Shown piece after piece: positions 1-15,224 of a DNA stretch of 64,000 nt. The position numbers were made by a program, and so were the translations under genes. Numbering within the stretch: the first letter of the stretch is position 1; every line of letters begins with the position of its first letter. Origin of the DNA: Cacajao melanocephalus (lineage: Eukaryota; Chordata; Mammalia; Primates; Pitheciidae); NCBI GenBank assembly GCA_963573385.1, contig CAUYLG010047191.1, positions 1-64,000 on the forward strand. Reading direction: 5' to 3'. Below the pieces are notes generated by a model. The model worked only from the letters and a program-made list of their open reading frames with translations. It was not told the DNA's origin and ran no database searches.

Positions 1-88
1 CTCGACCCACGGACTCCGTGTGCTCGTACTGCAGCCTCACCTGGTTGCACAGGTAGTAGCTCTTGGGCACCTCACCCCCGTAGTTGAT
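1..88 (-). CDS. SEC14L6: SEC14L6 exon, truncated by window edge
   Basis: Starts [17 protein letters not shown] after the acceptor cccacag and continues through [10 protein letters not shown] to the left window edge. This is the linker into the C-terminal GOLD domain. Confidence 0.82.
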   Translation of the reverse strand, partial: MNYGGEVPKSYYLCNQVRLQYEHTESVGR

Positions 89-163
89 CTGTGGGTGAGG
101 GGCGTGAGTGGGCACTGGATCACAGCTTCTCCCCTTCCTCCTCATCCTCTGGGCACCCTGTAC

Positions 164-270
164 CTTGGTCAGGCACTTGGGGTTGCCATCAGGGTCAGTC
201 ACGGTCCCCCCAAACTCCATGGGCAGCTGGTCGGGGCTGATGAATTTCGTCAGCTCCTGCTTCCAGTTGT
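164..270 (-). CDS. SEC14L6: SEC14L6 exon, end of CRAL-TRIO domain
   Basis: Two bases plus 35 codons: [20 protein letters not shown], then [15 protein letters not shown], the highly conserved TDPDGNPKC segment before the GOLD domain. Acceptor atgcag, donor gtacag. Confidence 0.87.
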
Positions 271-899
271 CTGCATGGGAGCAAGAGGGGGACTCCAAGG
301 GGCTCAGGAGACTCGACAGAGGGCAGAGGGGGCTGAGCCCAGATCTGTCCTGTGGCCAGCTGCTCTCCTCCCTGGTGTGCTTCTGCCACCCCATTGCCTA
401 GAGCAGTCCTGCCCCGAAAGAGGGAAGCTGAGTGGCTCTAGGTCTTGTCCTGGGGCTCAGCATGCGCTGCGTTGACTAGGTCCTGCCCCCAGGCCTGCCC
501 CTCTCTTACTGCCCCTACAGGCCCTGCCCCTCCATGTGTCCAGGTATTGGCTCATTGGCCATGTTCATAGGAACTTGAATCAGCAACTCCTGGAGGCTGG
601 GGTTGAGGTCAGGCAGGCTCTGACCTGGGCTTCACTTTCCCCTGGAGACTAAACTCAGCCTTCTGGTCAGATACTGCCCTTGGCTCCCAGGGCCCCAGCA
701 CCCTCAGAACTGCAGGACAAAGCTTGTGTCAGTTTCCCACAAGCTGGTCTGAGATGGCCAAGGATATTCCACAGACAAAGGGACATGGGCGTTGCAGGAG
801 CAAAGAGGACGAAAGCAGAGGTGGACACCCAGTACCCGGGGATAGGGAAGGACTGTGTCAGTATGAAAGCGGTGGAAAAATCAAAGGAAAAACCCCTCA

Positions 900-1109
<210 letters not shown>

Positions 1110-1160
1110 CTAATAGGCAAATTATGAACTGGCCAAAATGCCACAAATACAACAGGGAAC

Positions 1161-1815
<655 letters not shown>

Positions 1816-2030
1816 ATGGGGAAACGATTATTACATGATAAGTGGTGAGACTCCGTCTCAAAAGTGTATATGTATGTATGGTATGAACCCTTTTTTTTTT
1901 TTTTTTTGGAAAATACATTTCTCTGAAAAAGATAGTAAGTGTTAAGTGTAGTTCTCTGGGTGACAGGCTATTCTCCCTTCCTTATACATTTCTGTATTTT
2001 ACAAATTTCTAAACTGTATTACTTATGTAA

Positions 2031-2414
<384 letters not shown>

Positions 2415-2721
2415 TAAGTGACCCACTCTGCTTGCAGCTAATAACTGGTGAGGCCAACTCTCAAATCCAGATCTCCTAACCTCAAATTGGTATCTCCACC
2501 TATGCTCTCTCCAGGAATCTCTGAGACCCTTCCTAGCCCTCCTCCCTCTGCGGAGGCCAGACACAGCAGCCCACCTGGCAGCCCACCAGGCAGTGGGCCC
2601 TCAAAACCAGTTGGGTGTCCAAGCCCGATGCCTTCAGATGCAGAAACAATCAGATCCGTGAGAAGGACCACCTTCAGCTCAGGATCCAGGCTGGAAAAGA
2701 GGCTCGAGACGGCTTACTCAC

Positions 2722-2805
2722 CTCCCAGAAGCACCATCTTCCTCTGTGTCTCTTCATGCATGTAAGATTTGACCAGGCTGAAGACTATGGCAAATAGCTT
2801 GGGGG
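2722..2805 (-). CDS. SEC14L6: SEC14L6 exon after the stop
   Basis: Encodes PKLFAIVFSLVKSYMHEET and RKMVLLG, matching [20 protein letters not shown] of SEC14L2. Splice sites are intact, so the exon would still be included in a transcript. Confidence 0.83.
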
Positions 2806-2919
2806 CTGAAAGAGGCACAGAGCTGCTCCCTTGGGTGGCTGACTGGGGTCTCAGGTGCCCGCCCTGTCACCCCACATCCCCTGTCCCAACTCATGCATAT
2901 TCTGAGCTGCTTTACTCAC

Positions 2920-2980
2920 ATTTTACAACAATTCAATTCTTCAAGATCTCAGGGTAATTTGCCTCGAGTCCTGAGAAAAA
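2920..2980 (-). pseudogene. SEC14L6: SEC14L6 exon carrying a nonsense codon
   Basis: This 61-nt exon reads FFSGLEANYPEILKN, then TGA at 2933-2935, then IVVK plus one base. Phases to both neighbouring exons fit (phase 0 in, one base out), so the stop is in the true frame. Paralogues have Leu or a similar hydrophobic residue here (for example RLFVVKAPK in SEC14L2). A TTA or TTG to TGA change is the simplest explanation. Confidence 0.82.
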
Positions 2981-3179
2981 CTGCAGAGCCAAGTGGCAGA
3001 AGTGACAGGCATCTGAACACTGTCCCTTTGCATCCTCTCTCACCCTGCCCTCCGAGGGCACAGCCTTGGCCTTGGATGCCAACCATCCAAGGCTTTGATG
3101 CAGACAACTCCTGATGCCCAGACACCAAGAACCCACCCAGACACAGAGAAGCCGCCACTTCTGGTTTATGGGATCCTAA

Positions 3180-3380
<201 letters not shown>

Positions 3381-3741
3381 TGACAGTGAGTGGGGGAATG
3401 ACTCTGCCTGTGACAGGCAAGAAAAACCCCATTCATGACTCTGGAAGGTTCCCTGCCATGTGGCTCAGACAATAGTTCAGCTTCAGGAATGAGGGAGACT
3501 TTCTTTTAGCATAATATACAAAGTTGCAAGGAATGGCGTTTTCTTTTTATTTACTTTTAAGTTTTTAAATAAGAGAAACCAATTAAGATTCTTAATTAGA
3601 GAGTAAAGCATTCTTGCCAAGAGTAAGTGTATACTGTATGAAAGGGTATTTGATTCCTACAAATGAGTCCCGATATGCCCATCACATCTGTTTATAGGAA
3701 CACTGCAAATAGGGAATGGCTTTTTAAAAAACTGATGTATC

Positions 3742-4040
<299 letters not shown>

Positions 4041-4186
4041 GTAAGGAGCTGCGGACAAGGCCTGTGGATGAGTACTCACCTGGCAGTGAGGAGAGAGGAC
4101 CCCTGCCCCTGCCCCACACTAGCAAGTAGAGGGTAAAGACCCCAGCATTTGACCACCCACCCATGCCCCTGGAAGGGTTACCTCAC

Positions 4187-4282
4187 CTCTTGGAGAAGCT
4201 CTATTCCTGGCTTCCACAGATGCCTCAGGCCCAGCCCCTCAAGATCAAAAACACCTATGTTTTTCTCCATCTTCTTTCCCAG
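4187..4282 (-). CDS. SEC14L6: SEC14L6 exon, CRAL-TRIO core
   Basis: Thirty-two codons, LGKKMEKNIGVFDLEGLGL then HLWKPGIELLQE. The DLEGLGL stretch corresponds to the conserved D-x-EGLGL strand and helix of the lipid pocket. Acceptor ttgcag, donor gtgagg. Confidence 0.87.
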
Positions 4283-4569
4283 CTGCAAAAGAATGATGGG
4301 GTGAGACCCTGTGAGGGTCACTGCCCCACCTCTATCCAAGATGAGGCTGAGCCTAAGCCCAGGGCACTGGCCTGGCTTGTCCTGGCTCTGCATGGCATGG
4401 AGATGAGGGCAGGGAAGGGGCCATCCCACAGAATGCCAGGACTGGATTAGCCCAAAGACCGCCCTCTTTGTGTCTGCCCATGGAAGGGCAAATCTCTGTG
4501 TTGCAGTTCCCTCTTCGGTCCAGTGGGGCTGAAATCCCTATCGCTCTCATCCAACGAGGCTGCAGAAGG

Positions 4570-4700
4570 CAGTGTGGCCCAGTGGGTTGAGTGGGCTTTG
4601 GGACCAGTCAGGGGAGAACTGAGTCCCAGTTCGGCCACATGCTGTGTGTCCTTGGGTGGGTCCTTGGCCTCTCTGAGCCTGCATTCCTTCCTCGGTACCA
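4570..4700 (+). repeat. MIR fragment
   Basis: GGCAGTGTGGCCCAGTGGGT, CAGTTCGGCCACATGCTGTG and GGCCTCTCTGAGCCTGCATT. SEC14L6 intron. Confidence 0.65.
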
Positions 4701-4798
4701 GAAGGGGCCCAGGAGCCCCAGGAAGGCGGATTCTGGGGGTGGGGCTCAGGTGAGGGTGCTGTGTCCAGCTGTAGCTGCCCAGGGTGGCACCCACATAC

Positions 4799-4987
4799 CT
4801 TCTGACTCTGCAGCTCACACTCCCGCAGGAGCAGCTCGCAGTTCCGGAAGATGGCCCTGAGCAAATCCTGTTTGGAGGCTGAGAGGAAGAGGCCCTTGGG
4901 GTCCCGGCCTCTCACGATGAGGTACCAGACGGGGCTGCCCTCTCTGTCATAGCCGCATATGTTACTGGGGATGTATAGCCTGACCGC
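4799..4987 (-). CDS. SEC14L6: SEC14L6 exon, CRAL-TRIO domain start
   Basis: Sixty-three codons with the family landmarks CGYDREGSPVWY, DPKGL and CELLLRECELQSQK. Phase 0 at both ends, acceptor tccag, donor gtatgt. Confidence 0.87.
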
Positions 4988-5069
4988 CTGGATGAATATG
5001 AAGGAGAGGGGGGCTCAGTGCTGAGGGCCGAGGGCCCAGGGATGGGGAGTGGGTTAGAGGGAGGCTCAC

Positions 5070-5129
5070 CTCTGGGGGCTGCCAGGCAAGGGTGGTGGCG
5101 AGGTCTTGTTGTCTCCGGAACTCCATATG
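5070..5129 (-). CDS. SEC14L6: SEC14L6 exon (60 nt)
   Basis: Twenty codons starting HMEFRRQQDLA and ending WQPPE, the conserved link between the N-terminal helices and the CRAL-TRIO lobe. Phase 0 at both ends; acceptor tttgcag, donor gtgagc. Confidence 0.85.
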
Positions 5130-5471
5130 CTGCAAACACATGACAGGTGATGAAGTTTCTGTCTGTCCCAAAGACCTCTGCGGACATCTGGGGACACCAG
5201 GCTAGGTTCCCTCTGCCTGCAACCACTGAGGGCCTGCCAGAGCATCCCCAGGCTCCACTGACATAGAACCGGGGGATGGAAACAGGATGGGGATGGAAGG
5301 ACACATGCGTCTGGGAGGCCGGGAGAGACCCAGAAAGGGACAGGGGAGGCCTGAACTCTGCAGCTGTCTCCCCCAGCATCCTTCCAGATGTTCCCACACC
5401 CCCTCCCACATGGCCACCCTGGGAGTCAGACTCCACTCCCTGACTTCCAGTCGCCCTGAAGCAAAAACCTA

Positions 5472-6000
<529 letters not shown>

Positions 6001-6175
6001 ATCTCCCTCCCTTCCTTTCTTCCTTCCCTTCCTTCCTTCCTTTCCTTCCTTCCTTCCTTCCTTCCTTCCTTTCTTTCTTCCCTCCCTCCCTCCCTCCCTT
6101 CCTTCCTTCACTTCCTTCACTTCCTTCACTCCCTCCCTCCCTTCCTTCCTTCCTTCTTTCCTTCCTTCCCTGTTT
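6001..6175. repeat. (CCTT)n/(CCCT)n microsatellite
   Basis: About 170 bp of almost pure pyrimidine on the plus strand, mostly CTTC repeats with CCCTCC blocks and a CTTCA trimer. The apparent open frame of Leu/Pro/Ser/Phe through it is composition only. Confidence 0.95.
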
Positions 6176-6421
6176 TTCTGTCTGCCTTGTACTTTCCTTT
6201 CTTAGGAATTGTCTTATTTGTTTCTCTGGTTTCTTTCTTCTCTCTTCCCATCACTTACACTCTCCCCAGCACCTAGCACCGGGCGAGGTTTTACTTCTAG
6301 TCTCAATAAATGGGCGTTCCATGAATGAATGGATGGATGGGTGGATGAATGAATACATTTGTGCCTCAGACTTGGGATAGGAAACAGGACCGGGCTAGGC
6401 AGGGGGAGGTGTCAACCTCAC

Positions 6422-6465
6422 CTTCAGCAGCATGTCCTCTGATTTCTTCAGGCCAAAGCTCTGAG
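6422..6465 (-). CDS. SEC14L6: SEC14L6 exon (44 nt)
   Basis: Two bases complete an Ala codon, followed by 14 codons reading QSFGLKKSEDMLLK, equivalent to RSFDLQKSEAMLRK of SEC14L2. The acceptor is ttgcag and the donor gtgagg. Confidence 0.82.
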
Positions 6466-6835
6466 CTGCAACAAGAGACAGGGTCTTGGTTGTGGAATTC
6501 TAGAGGCTCACTCCAGGCATCTGGAGAGACAGCGGCCCTGCTCCCCTTCCAGGCCAACTTTGTCTCCTGTTACCCAGAGGGTCTTGTTCTTGACCTGGGG
6601 AGCCACAATGGCTGAGGTATCCAGAGACCTGGGAACACTGGGCACAAGCTCCTTGATTCCCTGGGTATGCCCCTTGGTGAGCCCTGGGGCCCTTTTCCTG
6701 TTGTTCCAGAAAAGTCATTGACAGAGCAGACCTTCAGAATCTGATAGAATCACAAGGCTGAGAATTGTTTAAATCAGCAGATCACAAACATTTTGGCCTC
6801 AGGAGCCCTTAATGCTCTTTAATTTTTTCACTTAA

Positions 6836-7126
<291 letters not shown>

Positions 7127-7163
7127 CCCTTAATACTCTTTAAACAAAAAATTACCAAACGCA

Positions 7164-7470
7164 GCTGGGCATGGTGGCTCACACCTGTAATCCCAGCACT
7201 TTGGGAGGCTGGGGTGGGCAGATCACGAGGTCGGGAGTTCGAGACCAGCCTGGCCAACACAGTGAAACCCCGTCTCTATTAAAATTACAAAAATTAGCCG
7301 GACCTGGTGGCAGGTGCCTATAATCCTAGCTACTTGGCAGGCTGAGGCAGGAGAATCTCTTGAACCCAGGAGGCAGAGTTTGGAGTGGCATTGCTTGAGC
7401 CCAGGGATTCAAGAGCAGCCTCGGCAACGTAGTGAGACTCCGTCTCTCTAAAAATAAAAAGAAAAGAAAA
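7164..7470 (+). mobile_element. Alu with rearranged right arm
   Basis: Normal to AGGCAGAGTTTGGAGT at about 7387, then resumes with GCTTGAGCCCAGGGATTCAA and a left-arm end, so the right arm is replaced by a second left-arm piece. Confidence 0.8.
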
Positions 7471-7522
7471 ATTATACATAAGGTTGCCTAAGGGCCATGG
7501 TGAGATTACAGGTGATTTATAA

Positions 7523-7872
<350 letters not shown>

Positions 7873-8189
7873 CTGGGCTCTGATTTTATAATCAGAAAAC
7901 CACCCAGTGAATGTTATAAACAAATGCGAGTAAGGTCCTAGCAGCCCCTGCAGACTGGCAATGCAGTCCTCTGCCCCGAGGCCAGCCCTGGCTGGGCAGT
8001 CACCCGGCTTTCTAGGAGTCAGCCTGGTCCCCGTTGGCTCACTGCCTTTGCAGCACCACTTCTGCTAAGAGCCCCTGGCTCGTGAGAACCAAGTGGTTTC
8101 ACTTGGTCCCCAGGGCCTCGGGGAGTAGTTCTCACATTGATTTCACCTGGGCATCATAACAATCAGGAAAGGTGATGGGGGGAGGTCAA

Positions 8190-8246
8190 GGCTGTGAACT
8201 GAGGTCAGCCTGGGCTACAAAGTGAGACCTTGTCTTAAAAAAAAAA
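8190..8246 (+). mobile_element. Alu 3' fragment
   Basis: CAGCCTGGGCTACAAAGTGA and GACCTTGTCTTAAAAAA only. Confidence 0.6.
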
Positions 8247-8344
8247 GAGAGAGAGAGAGAGAGAGCCTAATTTCCCTAACAGGCCAGTTACAACCTTCAA
8301 CTGGTATGTTAATGAAGTTCTGTTTTGTTTTGTTTTGTTTTGTT

Positions 8345-8347
<3 letters not shown>
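8247..8347. repeat. (GA)n and (TTTTG)n simple repeats
   Basis: GAGAGAGAGAGAGAGAGAG at 8247-8265, and TTTTG units at about 8322-8347 that form the tail of an antisense Alu. Confidence 0.85.
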
Positions 8348-8648
<301 letters not shown>

Positions 8649-9032
8649 CAAGTGCTCTGTTTTAAGCCTTACAGCAAAGAGTAACCTGAAATCACCTGAT
8701 GTTAACCAGTCAGTTATCTTTCTATGGTTCTGTCTCCCTGTCCTTGCCTTACCAGAAAAGTACTATAGCTTTGAAATGATAGATCTGCTTTTTGTTTTGT
8801 TTCTGCTTTCTTCAGCCCCTTTTCTGTCTATAAAGCCAAACTACGCTGCTTGACTCATTGGAACACTTATTCTATCTCATAATATGAAATATTGTCTGAT
8901 TCTAGAGTTGCAATAGAGATAATTGAGATCTTTAAACCAAATTTGTTGTCATTTTGTCTTTGACAGTTCCCTCCCACACTGAGCAGGGCTGAGCTGTGTA
9001 CCTGATACGTTGCCACAGAAATGATGAAATTT

Positions 9033-9770
<738 letters not shown>

Positions 9771-9803
9771 TTGACCCTACCCCAGCCCACCCTCTATCCT
9801 TAC

Positions 9804-9879
9804 CTAGGAGCCAGCACAGGAGGAAGTAGTCATCAGGATTGGGCAGGGCAAATAGCACATCTTGGATTTTCTTCCGGAA
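9804..9879 (-). CDS. SEC14L6: SEC14L6 exon, CRAL-TRIO N-terminal part
   Basis: Encodes 25 codons plus one base, starting FRKKIQDVL and including LPNPDDYF, the family signature after the first exon. Acceptor ...cctcag and donor gtaagg are intact. The motif read as FLLRWL in paralogues is FLLCWL here, and the next residues also lose basic character. Confidence 0.85.
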
Positions 9880-11308
9880 CTGAGGATGGATAGGGAGAGA
9901 ACTGGGTCAGAGGCCAACCACTCTCAGTCCTGCAGGCCTCAACCGTCCTTGAGGAAGGGGATGTTTGAGGGAAGAGGGCTACCCGGGCTGGGAGGATCAG
10001 GGCCTGGGTCCAGCCTGACAGTTTGTTTTCTCTCTCTTGGAAATGGGATGAGATAAAGAATCAACTGCACTAAACATCGGAGAGAATTAAACATGGATTA
10101 AACACAGAGAGGGTTTACAAGCCTTCAGGCCTGCCTTGTGCCCAGCCAACAGTCCTGCCCACATTGGTCACTGCCCAGAAATTCCACTCCTTGCTGTCGG
10201 CCTCAGGGCAACTGGTGGGGCTCATTCCTCACTGGGTGCCACAGACACTGGGTCCTGGACTCAGCCTGCCCTGGATTCACAACATCACTTGCAAAATTAG
10301 GACAGTGATACTTCCTCGGAGTGTTGGTGTGGGTATGTTGAAATTGACACTACCTGGTGTTATACACAGGTGTTTCATCCTGCTTCTCAGTCCCCTACCC
10401 TCTACTCCTGTGGTCCCATCAGATGCCTCCTTGAGCCAGGACAAGCCATCTCTCACCCATAAGAGACCCAGAAGTCACTGCCGTCATGCCATCACTCTTG
10501 TCCCAGGCTTTGTCTACCACCTGACATGTCCAGAGCAACTGCCCATGATTCATCCCAGCTGTTAGGGCAAGTGGCTTCAGGGTTGAGGAAGAGACTTCCA
10601 GGCCCAGACCCAAACAGGTGGATGTACCATCCTGAGCTGGGCCGCACCTGGCCTGGGGGCCGGGATGAGGGGTAAAGAGGGACTCCTGGCCTACATCTGC
10701 CTCCACTACCCACTGGACAAGCAGAAAGCCAGAGCTCAATATGAGGACACATGAGAGCACGTGGTGTGCACGGGGCCTGGAACACAGTAGGTGTTTGTAG
10801 TAATCTGGGTTGCCCTGAGACAGGAGTTCAGGGCAAGTTTATCAGGGAGGTGTCCTGAGAAATACAAGTAGGGAAGTGTGGAAATGAGACAGAGAACGAA
10901 AAGCAGCTGTATAGGGTTGGTTATCAAGAAAGTACAGAAGAGCTCAATCCCAGTGGGGACTTCCAGGAGACAGCAGGGAACCTGCCCATCAGAGTTTCCT
11001 TGCCTGAGTAGGGAGGGAGCTGGGGTATTTATACTGCAACTCAGGACAGTCTTTGGTCTAGGGCTGCTCTGGGGGCTGTCAATTCTGCTGGCACTTCTGG
11101 CCTGCTGTGCACACAATTCAGAAGGCTGGAGAGAGTCTTTAGGCAGAGACACAGAGGTGCTGCAGCTGGGAAGTAGTGAGGGTGGGGTGATATTGAGACC
11201 GGGTTCCGGGATGTGGGTGAGGCTCAGCTCCTCTGCTAGGATGTGTTGTTCCAGGCCCTTGGTCCCTCACTTACCCAAGAATGGGAGGGAGGGTTCCGCT
11301 GGGCATGG
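9880..11308. other. Intergenic DNA, no gene recognised
   Basis: Mostly non-repetitive sequence upstream of the first recognised SEC14L6 exon. The missing SEC14L6 start exon should lie here or further right; I could not identify it. Open frames on both strands are short and lack family resemblance. Confidence 0.5.
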
Positions 11309-11677
11309 TGTGCATCGAACCCCAAAGAGTTTTGCAGAAAGTGATTCATTTAGGCAGAGAGAGAAAAAAAGGAGAAAGAAATAGAGAGAGAGCAGCTTCC
11401 ACAATGTCATGGAAGGGGATCCAGAAATGGAGTCTGCCCAAATGTGGGAGAAGGGGACTTTTAACCTGGGAGATATTCCCGCCCTATTCACGTTTTCTGT
11501 CCTATGAAAGCAGTTCCTTTAAACTTCCGCTGGAGTGATTGACCTTTGAATCCCCCGCTCCCGCCGCCCCACCCCCGCACCTTTAAGCTCCCGCGTGGAG
11601 ACCTGGGTGGAGGTATGGTGCTGGGAAGTTCTTGCCTTTGAAACTACACCCCCTTGTGGACCTGGGGAGAGAATACA
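11309..11677 (-). repeat. ERV 3' LTR
   Basis: On the minus strand a 20-nt purine-rich tract (11678-11697) directly precedes TGTATTC, and the block ends near GATGCACA, so TG...CA ends are present (about 369 bp). The left border is approximate. Located about 1.4 kb upstream of the first recognised SEC14L6 exon and in the same orientation. Confidence 0.6.
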
Positions 11678-11989
11678 TTCCCTCAGTCCCCCCTCTGAAC
11701 AGGAAAGTCCAACTGCTGCTGGGACACGGGCGTCGATCGTGCTTTAGCTACTTCCTGCTGAAATGGGGCGTAGAAGGGGCCCTACAGTTGAGGTTTCCCT
11801 CAGAGGGGAGTCTTTCGGTGGTTCAGGTTGATGCTGCAGCCCATGATAGCACTCATGAGCCAAGGACATTGGGGTTCCAGTTGCAGGATTATCTGCGGCC
11901 TTACGGTTCTAGAAGAAACGAATGTGACAAGAAGGTTAAAGATGAAAAGCCCAGAGGCCAACATATATAGAATGGTTATAAACAGGCCT

Positions 11990-12420
11990 AGGAGAGGATA
12001 GAGTCAGGAAAGCCAGTTGTTAGACAAGCTCCAGGATACTATTTCTGGAAGGTCGTTAGTTCTGTGTCCCATTGATTCCTGAGTTCTTTAACTTTGCTTA
12101 CAACAACACTTAATTGGTTTACAAAGTAGCAGCATTCTTTTCCTAGAAAAAGAATGCTCTCTGTTGTTAGCAGATTTAGGGCCCTTCCACTTTGAAGAGC
12201 TACAGCAGCTAAAGAGTTAAGCTGTTTCTGCAGAGGGAATTAGCAGCCTTTTTATGTTATTAACTAACTCCTGAGGTAGCTTATAATAACTGAATAGAGG
12301 TACTAAGTTTTCTAATGCCAGCACCAAGTTTTCCTATTTCTTTCCTCAACTTTCCCCCTACTCTGAAAGAGATAATTGGAGTTGGCGAGACAGTAAAGTT
12401 AAGAGTGATAGTCCTGTTAA
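11990..12420 (-). pseudogene. ERV env transmembrane-subunit remnant
   Basis: A short stretch around 12060-12240 on the minus strand resembles the transmembrane-subunit heptad region followed by the Cys-rich loop of gammaretroviruses. It lies only about 200-300 bp beyond the integrase end, so the surface subunit is deleted. Confidence 0.6.
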
Positions 12421-12450
12421 GGCCAGGATATAAATTAGACTCATGAATAG

Positions 12451-12726
12451 TTACTTTCCTGGGGAATCTCGTCGGAAGAGCAGGTGTAGATCTTCTAATG
12501 GCTGGCAGGTGTAGGAAGGGTCATCTCCTGGAGCTTCAGGCTGCGGAGTGGAGAGTTTATGACTTTCTTCAGGAGGTGTCCAAGGCTTCAGCTGAGTGTG
12601 ATGAATCCATGAGTCAGTTCCCACCACCTTAACTGCCGTTAGGGTAGACAGAATAACCAAAAATGGTCCTTCCCAAGATGGGCCTAGAGAGGGAGAGTCT
12701 GAGGGGAGAGCCTTAACAGGCACCAA
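12451..12726 (-). pseudogene. ERV pol remnant: integrase C-terminal domain
   Basis: An open segment of 91 codons has the Trp-x-Gly-Pro strand and the Trp-Ile-His motif typical of gammaretroviral integrase C-termini. Sequence between this and the core (12727-13158) is recognisable but broken. Confidence 0.78.
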
Positions 12727-13158
12727 GTCTCCAGGGCAGGACAGCTGTTTCCCTAGGGCATCCTTCAGGTAAAGTTCTAAGAGGCCTGTTGGTACTTAGC
12801 CAGGGAAGTTATATCTTTTATTAGATCTGCTGTTTCCTTGTCTAATACAAGATCATTAGTAAGAAAGGCCCATCCATAAAGCATCTCATAAGAGCTGAGT
12901 CCTATTTTCTGAGGAGAGTTTCGAACCCTTCAGAGTACTATTGGTGATAGAGAAGGCCATGAGAGGTGGGGTTCCTGTGCCAGTTTCTTTAGGTGTCTCT
13001 TAAGAATTTCATTCATCTTTTCTATTTTGCCTGAGGACTGAGGCCTCCAAGCACAGTGGAGATGATATTGTATTCCTAACACCCTGGAAATTCCTTGGGT
13101 TATTGCAGCTTTAAAGGCAGGGCCATTATTGCTTTGAAGACAGGGAGGGAGTCCAAAC

Positions 13159-13773
13159 CTAGGTATTAATTAGAACTTTTATTACCTCTTGGGCTTTCTC
13201 TGTTCTGCAGGGGAAAGCCTCAACCCAGTTTGCATGAGTATCTACACATACTAGCAGATATTGATATCCCCAAGACTTAGGCATATGGGCAAAGTCCATT
13301 TGCCAGTCCTCACCTGGGTAATGACCGGCTCGCTGTTCCACAGGAGGAGCTTTGCGATGTGCCAAAGGATTATTTTTCTGGCATACTTCACGTCCTTTGA
13401 CTATTTGTTGGACAGCCTTGAAGAGACCTTTGTCTGTAAATATAGATTTGGCCATCCGATGTGTATGCTCTATACCCATATGGAAGGTTTGATGCAGAGT
13501 TTTAAGTACTTTCCACCGGCTGGCAGCACGTAGGAGCACTTTTCCTTCCTCAGTAGCTAGCCGTCCTGGAGGAAGAAGATTGTGTCCCTGGGAGATTGCC
13601 CACTCTACCTCTTCTGATGAGTATTGAGGTTTAGTTCCCTGGAGTGGGTTTTCCCATATTAAAGGTCCTTCTATGAATTCTTGTCTATCTACCCTTTTTG
13701 CCTGTAGGTGAGCTCGGCAATTGCCCTCTGCTACTTTCTCATCTCCTTTCTGGTGACCCCGACAGTGTAACAC
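13159..13773 (-). pseudogene. ERV pol remnant: integrase zinc finger and core
   Basis: The longest open segment of the element (204 codons) runs from the RNase H C-terminus through an HHCC-type zinc-binding region into the integrase catalytic core, with the first acidic residue in the expected aromatic context and a second Asp before the strand ending in Trp-Val-Glu. The remainder of the core is broken. Confidence 0.87.
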
Positions 13774-13779
13774 TGCTAC

Positions 13780-14240
13780 CTCTTTGGGTTCTTGGACAGC
13801 TTGTAATAGTCTAAACTTTCCTTATGATGTTTAATAGGAGTTCCTGCCGAGGTTAGGAACTGTCTTTCCTTCCATATGGTAGCATGGGCATGCAGAACCA
13901 GGTCAGCACATTTGGAATCCGTGTATACGTTTACTCTCTTTGCTTTTCCTAATATTAGAGCTTGAGTGAGGGCTACCAGTTCTGCCAGCTGGGCACTAGT
14001 CCCAGGAGGAGGGAATTGCTTTCAAGCACTGTTTGATCACTGACCACTGCACACCCTGCTTTTCGAGCTCCATTTTCCATAAAGGAATTTCCGTCCGTGT
14101 ATAGGTTAAGGTCAAGATTGGCTAGACGAGTATCTGAGATCCTCTCGAGCCGCATAGTTCTGAGCTATAACCTGCTGACAGTCATGTTCTGTCTGCTCCT
14201 TCCTCAGGAAGAAAAGTAGCTGGGTTGAGGGCTGCACATG
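13780..14240 (-). pseudogene. ERV pol remnant: tether and RNase H
   Basis: An open segment at 13973-14155 carries the RNase H first strand with its Thr-Asp-Gly motif. The end of the reverse transcriptase connection lies to its right, and the RNase H end reads into the integrase segment on its left. Interrupted by frame changes. Confidence 0.82.
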
Positions 14241-14392
14241 CCTGGCTCATGGCAGAGGCATGCACATAGGCAGAGGCCTTGCTAAGTCCCAGGACAGTCC
14301 CCCTTAGCCCTGCCTGGGGGTAATGAGCAGATCTGCCTCTTCTGCAGGGTGGGGCCTCCCCAGCGCCCCACACACCACAGGCTGGAGCTTGA

Positions 14393-15223
<831 letters not shown>

Positions 15224-15224
15224 T

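Larger units (their letters stand above)
11309..14240 (-). mobile_element. Truncated class I (gammaretrovirus-like) endogenous retrovirus
   Basis: Read on the minus strand the order is end of reverse transcriptase/tether, RNase H, integrase, a short env transmembrane remnant, polypurine tract and a 3' LTR. The 5' LTR, gag, protease and most of reverse transcriptase are missing, and there is no room for an env surface subunit. Frames are broken by stops and shifts, so nothing is coding-competent. The integrase sequence places it in ERV1; I do not assign a subfamily. It lies between SEC14L6 and GAL3ST1, in the same orientation as both. Confidence 0.88.
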
